Shown in pieces: positions 44,242 to 52,555 of a DNA stretch of 64,000 bases. This DNA is from Roseobacter sp. CCS2 (GTDB taxonomy: Bacteria > Pseudomonadota > Alphaproteobacteria > Rhodobacterales > Rhodobacteraceae). The position numbers and the translations under genes were made by a program. The stretch is taken from contig NZ_AAYB01000002.1 of assembly GCF_000169435.1 (NCBI RefSeq), positions 434,001 through 498,000 on the forward strand. The letters are read 5' to 3'. How positions within the stretch are numbered: position 1 is the first letter of the stretch; the number at the start of each line of letters is the position of its first letter. Under the pieces are notes generated by a model. That model was not told the origin of the DNA. It ran no database searches and was given only the letters and a program-made list of their open reading frames with translations.

Positions 44242-45108
44242 GTGAACAAACATTTGAACATCGAGTATTGGCCTGCTGTACAAGCATCGCAGATTGCGTC
44301 CGCGTCCGCGTTTTCAGACGATATGATCGACTGTATCTATCAGCATGACGATAGCCGTGATGCCTATGACGCCAGCGTCATTTCTGATTGCATAGCAATC
44401 TGGCGGACGATCGCCGTGCCTTTCGCGGTCAACCATCTTGTTTTGCAAGTCGATGACCAAGTCTATGCGGTATCCGGGCACGGTTCGCTCGCATTTCATG
44501 GACGTAGGTACATCAATCTTGGGCTGCTATTTAGGTCCTTGGGTGATTTCCCATTCGCAGCACCGACGGCATCGGTCGAAGAGCCTGATTCTTTGGACAA
44601 TGGTAATCTATTCATTTGGCGGGTCTTGGAGCGCATTGCCCGCTGCGAGACGCCACGTCAACTGCGTTTTGAAATCGGTCAGAATGAGATTGTTTGCAGC
44701 GCTGATGCATCTGGCGTTCAAATCATGGCGGGCGCTGCCGATTTCGAGGAATTTGTGGATGTGTTGCGTGCTGGAGCAAAGTCAGGGCAGCAGTTGCGCT
44801 ACAAGCTGAGTGATGGACAGCCGCCACCGCAACCCAGCACTATTGCGGACATTATCGGTGCTTTGGTCGGCCAGAAGGGTAATGATGAAGATAACTGGTC
44901 GGCGAAGCGAGGCTGCTGGCCGGCAGCGATGCCGCCCGGCGCGCACCTTGACCAGCTCCGTGCTGTTATGCAATTAGCCTCAAGTGCTGCAGCCAGAAAC
45001 CTAGGTGGGGTAGGGGTTTCATTCAAAGGCTATAACGCTGACCGGACGCTTCAATGCGAAGGCAAGATTGACACCGAAGGTTCGGTGACGCTACGTAGCT
45101 TGTTATGA
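44242..45108 (+). CDS. Unrecognised protein heading the LOV-dynamin cluster
   Basis: A 288-residue soluble protein with no motif I can name. The first half has several hydrophobic beta-type strands (FAVNHLVLQVDDQVYAVSGHG); a proline-rich linker (DGQPPPQPS) follows at about 190-200, and the C-terminal part ends in a beta-rich stretch. It begins with GTG and has only a weak ribosome site, so the start is tentative. It stands 66 bases before the first dynamin gene and is probably co-transcribed. Confidence 0.6.
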   Translation: MNKHLNIEYWPAVQASQIASASAFSDDMIDCIYQHDDSRDAYDASVISDCIAIWRTIAVPFAVNHLVLQVDDQVYAVSGHGSLAFHGRRYINLGLLFRSLGDFPFAAPTASVEEPDSLDNGNLFIWRVLERIARCETPRQLRFEIGQNEIVCSADASGVQIMAGAADFEEFVDVLRAGAKSGQQLRYKLSDGQPPPQPSTIADIIGALVGQKGNDEDNWSAKRGCWPAAMPPGAHLDQLRAVMQLASSAAARNLGGVGVSFKGYNADRTLQCEGKIDTEGSVTLRSLL

Positions 45109-45174
45109 TGTAAACTAGCCATACTTCGGTCACATAAATCACCTAAAGACCAGCAAAATAGTGTTACTATATGT

Positions 45175-47262
45175 ATGAGTTGCGGCGTGTCTGAAGAAAA
45201 ACCAATCGACATACATTTGCAGTTGCTGCAATCGTCTGAAAGATCTGACGGTGCCAATCTTCGTGCGGGGTTAGAGTGGCTGGATTCGCTGCTGTCTCGT
45301 TTGCAGGATTGTGCTGTGCCCGACGCAATGGCGCGCATCACCGATATGCAGCAGCTTATAAAAAAATTTCAAGTCCGCATTTCTCTCGTTGGGCAGGTGA
45401 AAGCTGGGAAAACTGCGCTGACAAATAGCCTTATCGGCAAGCCCGAGATGTTACCGTCCGACGTGAACCCTTGGACGTCCGTTGTCACATCCGTTCATAT
45501 CAACACTCCCAAACCCCGAGATCACCGTGCGGTTTTCACATTCTTTTCGCAGGATGAGTGGAGTGAAATGGTGACGGGCGGCGGACGCTTGGGCGAGGTT
45601 GCACAACGGGCAAACTTTGATGAAGAGTTTGCGGAGGTCCAAGAGCAAATCACGGCAATGCAGACAGCCGCGGAGCGTCGTTTGGGCAAGAACTTCAAGT
45701 ATCTTCTGGGGAGCACGCACAACTTTACAGGGTTTCACCCCGAACTGATCAAAAAATACGTTTGCCTTGGAGATGACGAAGGCGACACGGAGGGACGTTT
45801 TGCAGATGTAACCAAGTCGGCCGACTTGTTCATTGATGATCCTCACTATGCATTACCAACGGTGATCCGTGATACACCTGGGGTGAATGACCCGTTTCTG
45901 GTTCGCGAAACCGTGACGCTTGATAATCTTGCAGACTCGGATATTTGCGTCATTGTGCTAAGCGCACATCAGACTTTTACAACCGTTGATATCGCTTTGA
46001 TGCGTATCCTGCTGGCGCTTCAGCACGATCAGATTGTTCTATTTATCAACCGCATTGACGAACTGAATGATCCAGATCGTCAAATTTCTGAAATTGATGC
46101 TTACGTTCGCCATACTTTAATTCAACAGGGGCTTCCTGAAGATTTGCCAATTGTTTTCGGGAGTGCGCTCTGGGCAAATGCTGCATCCTTTGGGGTCACG
46201 AAAGATGTCCTTGGCAACAGCATCGGCACCTTAGAAAAATTGGTTGATGATCGTTTGGAAAAGGATGGTCCCTCAACGCGACCAGCTGGAATGTCTGAGA
46301 CGAATAGCACCAAGACCCATGATCTATCTGGTTTGGCCGAGCTCCAACATGTGATTGAGACCAAGGCAGTCAAAGCTTTTGGAGAACCTTTCCTTCAAAA
46401 GCTACGCACGCAAGCCTTTGACCTCTGCCAACAGTCTTCGGTATTGATGCGACAAGCACTCAATAATGCAACGCCAATCCGCAAGGATCTGGACGTCAAC
46501 AAGCTTGTTGATCAGATGGATGGTTTGCTGTCAGAACTGGACACCGAATGTACCCGCGTGACAAAAAAATGCTCTGAAAAGATGTTGTTCGATATGTCGG
46601 CAATCTACCGCAATTTCATCTCGAACGAGACAAAAGCCCTTGAGGCCGTTTTGAGTAGCGGTGGAACAACGGGTGATTGGGATGCTGATACTGATGGTCT
46701 AAGACGTGCGCTTAACAAAACTTATCAGGATTTCAGTAAGAATGGGCAAATGTCGGTGCAGGAAATTTTTGCCACATCGGCAGCAAAAGTTGAAAGTTTT
46801 TATGCCAGTATCCTGGACGACGATAGCCAGTTGTTCTCAGTAACGCCTCCCACAGCGAATGAGGCACGTATGCCAACTTCGCTGATGCAATCGATGACGA
46901 TTGATATAACAACAGGTTGGCTAGAAACTTGGTTTACGAAGAAGCTGAATAAGTCAGCATTTGCCAAGCGTATGGCAGATATCGTGTCCGACGATATGCG
47001 GACTACAATCCACGATATGCGCGAAATCTACATTGTAGATTTCATCAAGGTTGCTCGCTTACAACTGCATGACTTTCTTGCAAGCCACATGCAGACTTTG
47101 CAAGGATTGTCAGTGCTTGATGGTGACAAGCAGAAATCGGCAATGCGTCAGAAGCTGGGCGTCGATGCCGAAGTAAATAGCCGGTTGTTGGAGATTGCCG
47201 AAATTGAAGCTGCGCTAGTGAACGGTCCTTCAATAATCCCAGATATTGAGACCACTGGCTGA
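45175..47262 (+). CDS. Dynamin-like large GTPase (first of a pair)
   Basis: Bacterial dynamin-family GTPase of 695 residues, expected to act on membranes by nucleotide-driven assembly. GTPase motifs: G1 GQVKAGKT (73-80), a G2 Thr in NPWTSVVTS, G3 DTPGVNDP (about 233-240), G4 NRID (about 292). The rest is a long helical region (about 380-680) typical of a dynamin stalk, with a hydrophobic/amphipathic stretch that might touch the membrane. The second dynamin gene starts 2 bases after its stop, so the two may form a hetero-oligomer. Confidence 0.87.
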   Translation: MSCGVSEEKPIDIHLQLLQSSERSDGANLRAGLEWLDSLLSRLQDCAVPDAMARITDMQQLIKKFQVRISLVGQVKAGKTALTNSLIGKPEMLPSDVNPWTSVVTSVHINTPKPRDHRAVFTFFSQDEWSEMVTGGGRLGEVAQRANFDEEFAEVQEQITAMQTAAERRLGKNFKYLLGSTHNFTGFHPELIKKYVCLGDDEGDTEGRFADVTKSADLFIDDPHYALPTVIRDTPGVNDPFLVRETVTLDNLADSDICVIVLSAHQTFTTVDIALMRILLALQHDQIVLFINRIDELNDPDRQISEIDAYVRHTLIQQGLPEDLPIVFGSALWANAASFGVTKDVLGNSIGTLEKLVDDRLEKDGPSTRPAGMSETNSTKTHDLSGLAELQHVIETKAVKAFGEPFLQKLRTQAFDLCQQSSVLMRQALNNATPIRKDLDVNKLVDQMDGLLSELDTECTRVTKKCSEKMLFDMSAIYRNFISNETKALEAVLSSGGTTGDWDADTDGLRRALNKTYQDFSKNGQMSVQEIFATSAAKVESFYASILDDDSQLFSVTPPTANEARMPTSLMQSMTIDITTGWLETWFTKKLNKSAFAKRMADIVSDDMRTTIHDMREIYIVDFIKVARLQLHDFLASHMQTLQGLSVLDGDKQKSAMRQKLGVDAEVNSRLLEIAEIEAALVNGPSIIPDIETTG

Positions 47263-47264
47263 CG

Positions 47265-48386
47265 ATGCGGAAGGCAAATCAAGTAAGCGATATCGCCAAG
47301 CAGCACATGGCGGCATGGCATAGCCAACGTCCAAGTTTCGCGCTGATGGGCGAGTTCAGCTCTGGCAAATCTACGCTGCTGAATATGCTGATTGGCCGCC
47401 CGGTTTTGCCCGCCAAAGTGACAGTCACTAAATTGCCGGTGATTTGGATGACCTTTGGTGCATTGTCTGCATGCGAGGGCCTTACCCAGGAAGGGCAATT
47501 ACACGAGCTTGATAGTACAAAGCCCGATGTGGACTTATGGGATCAATACCTCGTTGTTCGTATGACCTTGGATGCGCCGATGCTACAGTATTGCGACGTC
47601 ATTGATACGCCAGGGATTTCTGATCCAAGGCTTGCAGCAGGATCGTTGAAATTCATCGCAGAGTTTATGGATTTTGCGATCTGGTGCACTGCTGCAAATC
47701 AAGCGTGGCGACAATCGGAAAAATCTGCGTGGAAATCTCTGCCCAAACGGCTGCGTGATAATAGCATTTTGGCCATTACACGGGCTGACCAACTGGCATC
47801 TTCAACCGACCTTGATAAAGTTACCAAACGCTTGGTGACTGAAACCACTGGCTTGTTCAACGCAATGTGTCCAATTGCATCACATCGTGCCATGGACGCC
47901 GCCGAAATGGGACAGGTCACTGACCCTGCCAGTTGGAATGCAAGTGGCGGTGAAACACTGTTGGCTGCGATCAAATCATCAATCAATGTTGCACAGCAGA
48001 TCTGGGACACCCGTGAAGCTGTTGCGCCTCCAGTTGAAGCCACTAACACTGCAACTGACCAAAGGCCAAAAGATGTACCGGATGAGGCGCGGGAAGCATA
48101 TGTGAAAACCGCCTCCGCGCAGAGCATTGCAGCTAGTCTTAGTGCGGCGGTATCACAAATTAGGCAACCGATCTCGAAAGACATAGTTTTGGCCACAGTT
48201 GGCCAAGTTCGGGACGTATTATTGCACGATCAACAACTTGATGATGCGCATGCTGAGGTCTTGGCATCGTGTTTGTCGGTAAACGGTTCAGACAGTCTCG
48301 ATTATGCGAGGGTGCTTACGCAAGTGGAGCAAGAAGTTGAAGATTTTGCAAAAGGCGCTTGGTGCTATCTGGCTTCAGAAGGATGA
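47265..48386 (+). CDS. Dynamin-like GTPase (second of a pair)
   Basis: Shorter dynamin-type GTPase of 373 residues: G1 GEFSSGKST (29-37), G3 DTPGISDP (about 114-121), G4 TRAD (about 172). The usual long stalk is much reduced, so it probably works with the larger partner encoded 2 bases upstream, as paired bacterial dynamins do. The C-terminal 100 residues are helical with no named motif. The Roadblock gene starts 76 bases later. Confidence 0.85.
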   Translation: MRKANQVSDIAKQHMAAWHSQRPSFALMGEFSSGKSTLLNMLIGRPVLPAKVTVTKLPVIWMTFGALSACEGLTQEGQLHELDSTKPDVDLWDQYLVVRMTLDAPMLQYCDVIDTPGISDPRLAAGSLKFIAEFMDFAIWCTAANQAWRQSEKSAWKSLPKRLRDNSILAITRADQLASSTDLDKVTKRLVTETTGLFNAMCPIASHRAMDAAEMGQVTDPASWNASGGETLLAAIKSSINVAQQIWDTREAVAPPVEATNTATDQRPKDVPDEAREAYVKTASAQSIAASLSAAVSQIRQPISKDIVLATVGQVRDVLLHDQQLDDAHAEVLASCLSVNGSDSLDYARVLTQVEQEVEDFAKGAWCYLASEG

Positions 48387-48462
48387 AGAAGAACCTCAGC
48401 CGAAGACTGCATCAGTCGAAAACGAAATTGACAATAAAATTGAAGTAAGTAAGGACGAACAC

Positions 48463-48816
48463 ATGGCAATTGATATCTCTGGCCTCAGCGCCATTGGCGG
48501 CTTCATCGGGGCATGCTTGGTAGATAGTGAAACTGGGCTGATGATGGCCTCTGAGGGCGGCGGCAAGCTGGACCTCGAAGCAGCAGGTGCCGCAAACACC
48601 GAAGTTGTGAAGGCAAAACTGAACGCAATCGAAATGCTTGGCTTGAATGACAGCATTGACGACATCCTGATCACACTGGGCAAGCAGTTTCACCTGATCC
48701 GTCCAATGGAAAAAACTCCAACGGTCTTCTTGTATGTCGCACTTGACAAGAAAGCTGCTAACTTAGGCATGGCCCGCGTTCAGGTTAAAAATGTTGAGAA
48801 AACACTTAGCATCTAA
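48463..48816 (+). CDS. Roadblock/LC7 domain protein (MglB-like)
   Basis: A 117-residue protein of the Roadblock/LC7 family, whose members bind and regulate small GTPases. GGFIGACLVDSETGLMMASEGGG, AANTEVVKAKLNAIEMLG and DILITLGKQFHLIRPM follow the family pattern. AAGGA precedes the ATG at 48463; the frame is open upstream to 48304, but that part overlaps the dynamin gene and is charged and unfamiliar. Beside two dynamin GTPases, it may act as their GTP-cycle regulator; this is inference. Confidence 0.85.
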   Translation: MAIDISGLSAIGGFIGACLVDSETGLMMASEGGGKLDLEAAGAANTEVVKAKLNAIEMLGLNDSIDDILITLGKQFHLIRPMEKTPTVFLYVALDKKAANLGMARVQVKNVEKTLSI

Positions 48817-48882
48817 GCCGAAATACACGTAAAGGAGATGCGGGCAAACCATGCCTGCATTTTCCACGGCAGGTAGTAATTT

Positions 48883-49428
48883 ATGTCTTCAATCGATGTC
48901 CCACAGGTCATTCATGACTTTTTTGAAGCGTCACAGATTCCTTTGGCACTCAGCGACCCAAACTTGCCAGAAGATTCACTCATCCTAGCCAATAGCCCGT
49001 TCTATCGCATGACAGGCTTTGGTCCGACTGAAGCTCTGGGAAAGAATTGCCGGTTCTTGCAAGGTCCGAATACCCAAAAGCATGTGCGAAAGACTATTGC
49101 TGGCGACTTGATGGCAAATCGCGACAGCCAAGTGCTTATCCGCAATTATCGAAAGTCTGGTGAACAGTTCGACAACTTCTTGTTTATCTTTACAATTTTG
49201 GACTCAAAGGGCGCGCCACTATTCCGCATTGGATCCCAGTTTGAAGTGCCCCATATTGACAGAAATCCAAAATTTGAGGCGCACACCACAGCGCTCCGCG
49301 CAGGATTCGAGAAGATCAACACCAACGCCGATATTGCGCAGCAGCAACTGGTCGATACCGGTGCGTTGGTCGGTTTGACGGTTAAGAAGTTGCTGACTGC
49401 ACGATTGGATGCGCTGAAGTACGTTTAG
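48883..49428 (+). CDS. Short LOV (PAS) blue-light photoreceptor
   Basis: A 181-residue protein with one PAS domain of the LOV class: the flavin-adduct motif GKNCRFLQG (Cys56) and the glutamine-containing IGSQFEV strand are present, which is the mark of a photoactive flavin domain. The C-terminal 55 residues are helical (about 125-180, with NADIAQQQLVDTGALVG), probably a coiled coil that relays the light signal; no kinase or output domain is attached. It follows the Roadblock gene by 66 bases and ends the cluster. Confidence 0.85.
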   Translation: MSSIDVPQVIHDFFEASQIPLALSDPNLPEDSLILANSPFYRMTGFGPTEALGKNCRFLQGPNTQKHVRKTIAGDLMANRDSQVLIRNYRKSGEQFDNFLFIFTILDSKGAPLFRIGSQFEVPHIDRNPKFEAHTTALRAGFEKINTNADIAQQQLVDTGALVGLTVKKLLTARLDALKYV

Positions 49429-49666
49429 CGCTGAACCGACTTGCCGAAAAGGACACGTCTGTTAGCGGCCTTAGAGCCTGACCAAACCGCGCTGTGATTT
49501 CCTCGAATGACGGGTTTCTTTGCCGCGATACAGCATACTGCTTCTCGCGCGCGCGGCATTTTTCATGCTGCGAGCGCACGCAGGAAGATTTAAGCACTTC
49601 CGGTGTGGGCTCAAAGCTGCCTTCCATATGCCTAAGCCGGATACGGTCGAACTTCGTACCGTCTGC

Positions 49667-50896
49667 CTACCTTTTCACCGGAGCACCACCCGCAAAACTG
49701 TTCACACCATGGTATCCGATTGGCTCCTCCTGCATTTGCAGGTGCAGCCCATCCCCCTCGTACGGGTGCGCGCGTGCGAGGTCTTCGTCAACGTCGATCC
49801 CAAGACCGGGGGCGGTTGGGACGGGGATATAGCCGTTCTCTACACGCAGACTGCCTTTGATCAGATCGTTGTGGAACGGCGTTTCAATCGTCTCGGCCAT
49901 CAGGATGTTGGGGATAGAGGCCGCAAGCTGAATGTTTGCCGCCCATTCCACCGGGCCTGCATAAAGGTGTGGGGCTATCTGTGCGTTATAGACCTCGGCC
50001 AATGCCGCGATTTTTTTGGTTTCCCAGATGCCACCGGACCGTCCCAGCGCAGGTTGCAGGATCGTGGCCGCACCTGACCGCAGGACCGGCGCGAATTCGG
50101 CCTTGGTTGTTAGCCGTTCGCCGGTGGCGACGGGAATATTCACCGCCCTCGCCACCTTGGCCATTTCAGCCACGTTGTCGGGCGGGATCGGTTCTTCGTA
50201 CCAAAGCGGGCTGTAGGGCTCCAGCGCTTTACCCAGCCGGATGGCACCGCCCGTACTGAACTGCCCATGGGTGCCAAACAGCAGATCGGTCCGGTCGCCC
50301 ACCGCCTCGCGGATCGTTTTGCAGAAGGCAACCGATAGCGAAATATCATGCATCGACGGCATATGCCCGCCGCGGATGGTGTAGGGGCCGGCGGGGTCGA
50401 ATTTGACGGCGGTATAGCCTTTCTCGACCATATCAAGCGCCACTTCTGCCGCCATATCGGGGCTTGCCCAGAAGTCTGGCAGTGGATGTGTCGGGCGGGG
50501 GTAAAGGTAGGTATAGGCGCGGATGCGATCATTCATGCGCCCGCCGATCAGGGCGTGCACGGGTCGGTCACGGTCTTTGCCCAAAATGTCCCAACACGCC
50601 ATTTCCAGCCCGGACCATGCGCCGATGACTGTCAGGTCGGGGCGCTGCGTGAAACCCGCAGAATAGACCCGGCGGAACATCAATTCGATGTTTTCGGGGT
50701 TCTCGCCAGCCATATGGCGTGCGAATACATCAGTGATCACGGCCTTCATCGCCTCTGGCCCGATGGAAGAGGCATAGCATTCGCCGTAGCCCACGATACC
50801 GGTATCTGTCGTCACTTTTGGGATGATCCAATAACGCCCACCCCAGCCGGGGGCGGGTGGGGCCGTGACAATGATATCAAGATCGGCGAGTTTCAT
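49667..50896 (-). CDS. Mandelate racemase/muconate-lactonizing-type enolase superfamily enzyme
   Basis: A 409-residue (beta/alpha)7-barrel enzyme of the sugar-acid dehydratase branch. YEEPIPPDN and ATGERL hold the second and third metal-binding Glu, and APHLYAGPVEWAAN a typical C-terminal His. The first metal-ligand position, usually Asp-x-His in the GalD-like group (DFHGR), here reads GTHGQF, so the Asp seems replaced. The start at 50896 (MKLADLDIIV) suits the family; upstream in-frame starts overlap the divergent GNAT gene. Substrate unknown. Confidence 0.82.
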   Translation of the reverse strand: MKLADLDIIVTAPPAPGWGGRYWIIPKVTTDTGIVGYGECYASSIGPEAMKAVITDVFARHMAGENPENIELMFRRVYSAGFTQRPDLTVIGAWSGLEMACWDILGKDRDRPVHALIGGRMNDRIRAYTYLYPRPTHPLPDFWASPDMAAEVALDMVEKGYTAVKFDPAGPYTIRGGHMPSMHDISLSVAFCKTIREAVGDRTDLLFGTHGQFSTGGAIRLGKALEPYSPLWYEEPIPPDNVAEMAKVARAVNIPVATGERLTTKAEFAPVLRSGAATILQPALGRSGGIWETKKIAALAEVYNAQIAPHLYAGPVEWAANIQLAASIPNILMAETIETPFHNDLIKGSLRVENGYIPVPTAPGLGIDVDEDLARAHPYEGDGLHLQMQEEPIGYHGVNSFAGGAPVKR

Positions 50897-50926
50897 GAAT
50901 GTGATCTTCCAACAGGGGGCATTTAT

Positions 50927-51367
50927 ATGGCCGAGACAATCACGCTTCGCCACTTGGGTCCAGCAGATCTGAAGATCCTTCTTGGCGTCAAAGAGGGGCT
51001 TTTCGATCACGCGATACGACCTGATCAGGCAGAGGCATTCTTGGCCGATCCCCTGCATGAGATCGTCTTGGCGTTCGATAAAGCCGAAGTTGTGGGGATG
51101 GCCAGCGGGCAGGTGATGCTGCATCCAGACAAAGCGCCTGCGTTCTTTATCGCCGAGGTGGGGGTACGGGATGCCTATTTGCGGCAGGGTATTGCTAAGC
51201 GGATGTGTGTCAGGCTTTGCGATGTTGCCCGCGCGCGCGGGTGCGATGCAATTTGGCTGGCAACGGAGGAAAGCAATGCGCCTGCCCGTGCGCTTTACCA
51301 GTCATTGGATGCAAGAGCGGTCCAAGGCGTTGTCGTTTATGACTGGAAGGATGCAATGGACGCGTAA
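50927..51367 (+). CDS. GNAT family N-acetyltransferase
   Basis: A 146-residue acetyltransferase. The acetyl-CoA-binding motif A is FFIAEVGVRDAYLRQGIAKRM, with the Q-x-x-G-x-A/G pyrophosphate loop as RQGIAK. CDAIWLATEESNAPARALYQSL is the usual C-terminal motif. AGGGGG lies before the ATG at 50927. It is divergent from the enolase-superfamily gene, 30 bases apart, and closed by the palindrome at 51366. Substrate unknown. Confidence 0.9.
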   Translation: MAETITLRHLGPADLKILLGVKEGLFDHAIRPDQAEAFLADPLHEIVLAFDKAEVVGMASGQVMLHPDKAPAFFIAEVGVRDAYLRQGIAKRMCVRLCDVARARGCDAIWLATEESNAPARALYQSLDARAVQGVVVYDWKDAMDA

Positions 51368-51387
51368 GGTGGATCATGATCCACCTT
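51366..51387. repeat. REP-like intergenic palindrome, copy 1
   Basis: GGTGGATCATGATCCACC, extended by AA/TT on each side, overlaps the GNAT stop and stands 13 bases before the convergent gene's stop, so it can act as a two-way terminator. The identical 18-mer recurs at 62751-62768 next to the RAYT gene. Confidence 0.8.
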
Positions 51388-51400
51388 ATCAGCGGGTCAG

Positions 51401-52480
51401 TCAGTCAAACACAATCACATTGCGCTTGGCTGATCCGGTTTTCGTATCCGCAATCGCTTCGTTGATTTGATCCAGCGACCAGCGTCCCGAAATCAATTCA
51501 TCCAGCTTCAAACGCCCCTGTTCGTAAAGGTCCACCATCCACGGAATATCTCGCGCAATGACCACATCGCCCATTTTGGACCCGACCATACCTTGCCCGG
51601 TCGCGGCCAGCATCACCGGCTCATAAGATGACCGCGCGCCCGAATGCGGCATGCCGACCATGATCACCTTGCCACCGTTTGCCAGATACTGCGGCGCCAT
51701 ATCATAGGCCGGGATCGCGCCGACGGTGACAAAGACCGCATCGGCCCCGCGCCCCATGGCCTTTTTGGCAAGCCGCCATGGTTTCTCTGCGGTGGTCAGC
51801 ACACCATCGGTTGCGCCAAATTCCTTGGCAATCGCAAGCTTTTCTTCAGACATATCTACCGCAATAATACGGCGTGCCCCCGCGATCCGCGCCCCTTGAA
51901 TTGCGTTCAGTCCCACACCACCCGCGCCAATCACCACCACATCCTGTCCGGCGCGCAGATGTGCTGCGTTAACCACGGCACCAACCCCGGTGATCACACC
52001 GCAAGCCAAAAGCGACGCAGCCTCCATGGATATTCTGTCGGAAAGCTTCACTACTTGGCTTTGGTCGACCACAACCCGCTCGGCAAAGCCGCCTGTGTGC
52101 ATCGCCTGATGCATTGCCTCACCGTTCTTGCCTTTGATCGGACCGCTTGCCATATCGCTCTCGCATGCAACCGGGCTGCCACCCGCACAAGATGGGCAGG
52201 TGCCGCAAGCCCGGATCAGCGTCACAACCACCGGATCGCCCACCGTGACACCACGCACACCATCGCCAACCGCGGTGATGTGCCCGGCCGCTTCATGGCC
52301 GTAAACTGCTGGCAATATGCCACCCCATGCCCCGTCCATATAGGAAATGTCGGAATGGCAGATCGCGCAGGCTTTCAAAGTGACTTCGACCTCGCCTATG
52401 TCTGGCGCGGCAAGTGTCACCGTCTCAATGGTCAGAGGGGCGCCGAATTCACGGCAGACGGCGGCTTTGATATGTCTCAT
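51401..52480 (-). CDS. Zinc-dependent alcohol dehydrogenase (MDR superfamily)
   Basis: A 359-residue medium-chain dehydrogenase. Catalytic zinc ligands are in CAICHSD and GHEAAG; the structural zinc site has four cysteines in CGTCPSCAGGSPVAC, and the cofactor site is GAGGVG. It resembles class III / aryl-alcohol dehydrogenases more than quinone reductases. AAGGA precedes the ATG at 52480. The MFS gene upstream on the same strand ends 75 bases before it. Confidence 0.9.
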   Translation of the reverse strand: MRHIKAAVCREFGAPLTIETVTLAAPDIGEVEVTLKACAICHSDISYMDGAWGGILPAVYGHEAAGHITAVGDGVRGVTVGDPVVVTLIRACGTCPSCAGGSPVACESDMASGPIKGKNGEAMHQAMHTGGFAERVVVDQSQVVKLSDRISMEAASLLACGVITGVGAVVNAAHLRAGQDVVVIGAGGVGLNAIQGARIAGARRIIAVDMSEEKLAIAKEFGATDGVLTTAEKPWRLAKKAMGRGADAVFVTVGAIPAYDMAPQYLANGGKVIMVGMPHSGARSSYEPVMLAATGQGMVGSKMGDVVIARDIPWMVDLYEQGRLKLDELISGRWSLDQINEAIADTKTGSAKRNVIVFD

Positions 52481-52555
52481 GGGGTTGTCCTTGGTGCGTG
52501 TCTTATCGGCGACCCTGCGGTGGGTTGGCGGCGCGTGCAAGTCAGAAAACGGCGT

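Noticed and set aside
49429..49666. Possible small gene after the LOV gene
   Set aside because: Short frames lack start signals, and part of the stretch matches the TTGAGCCCA intergenic family.
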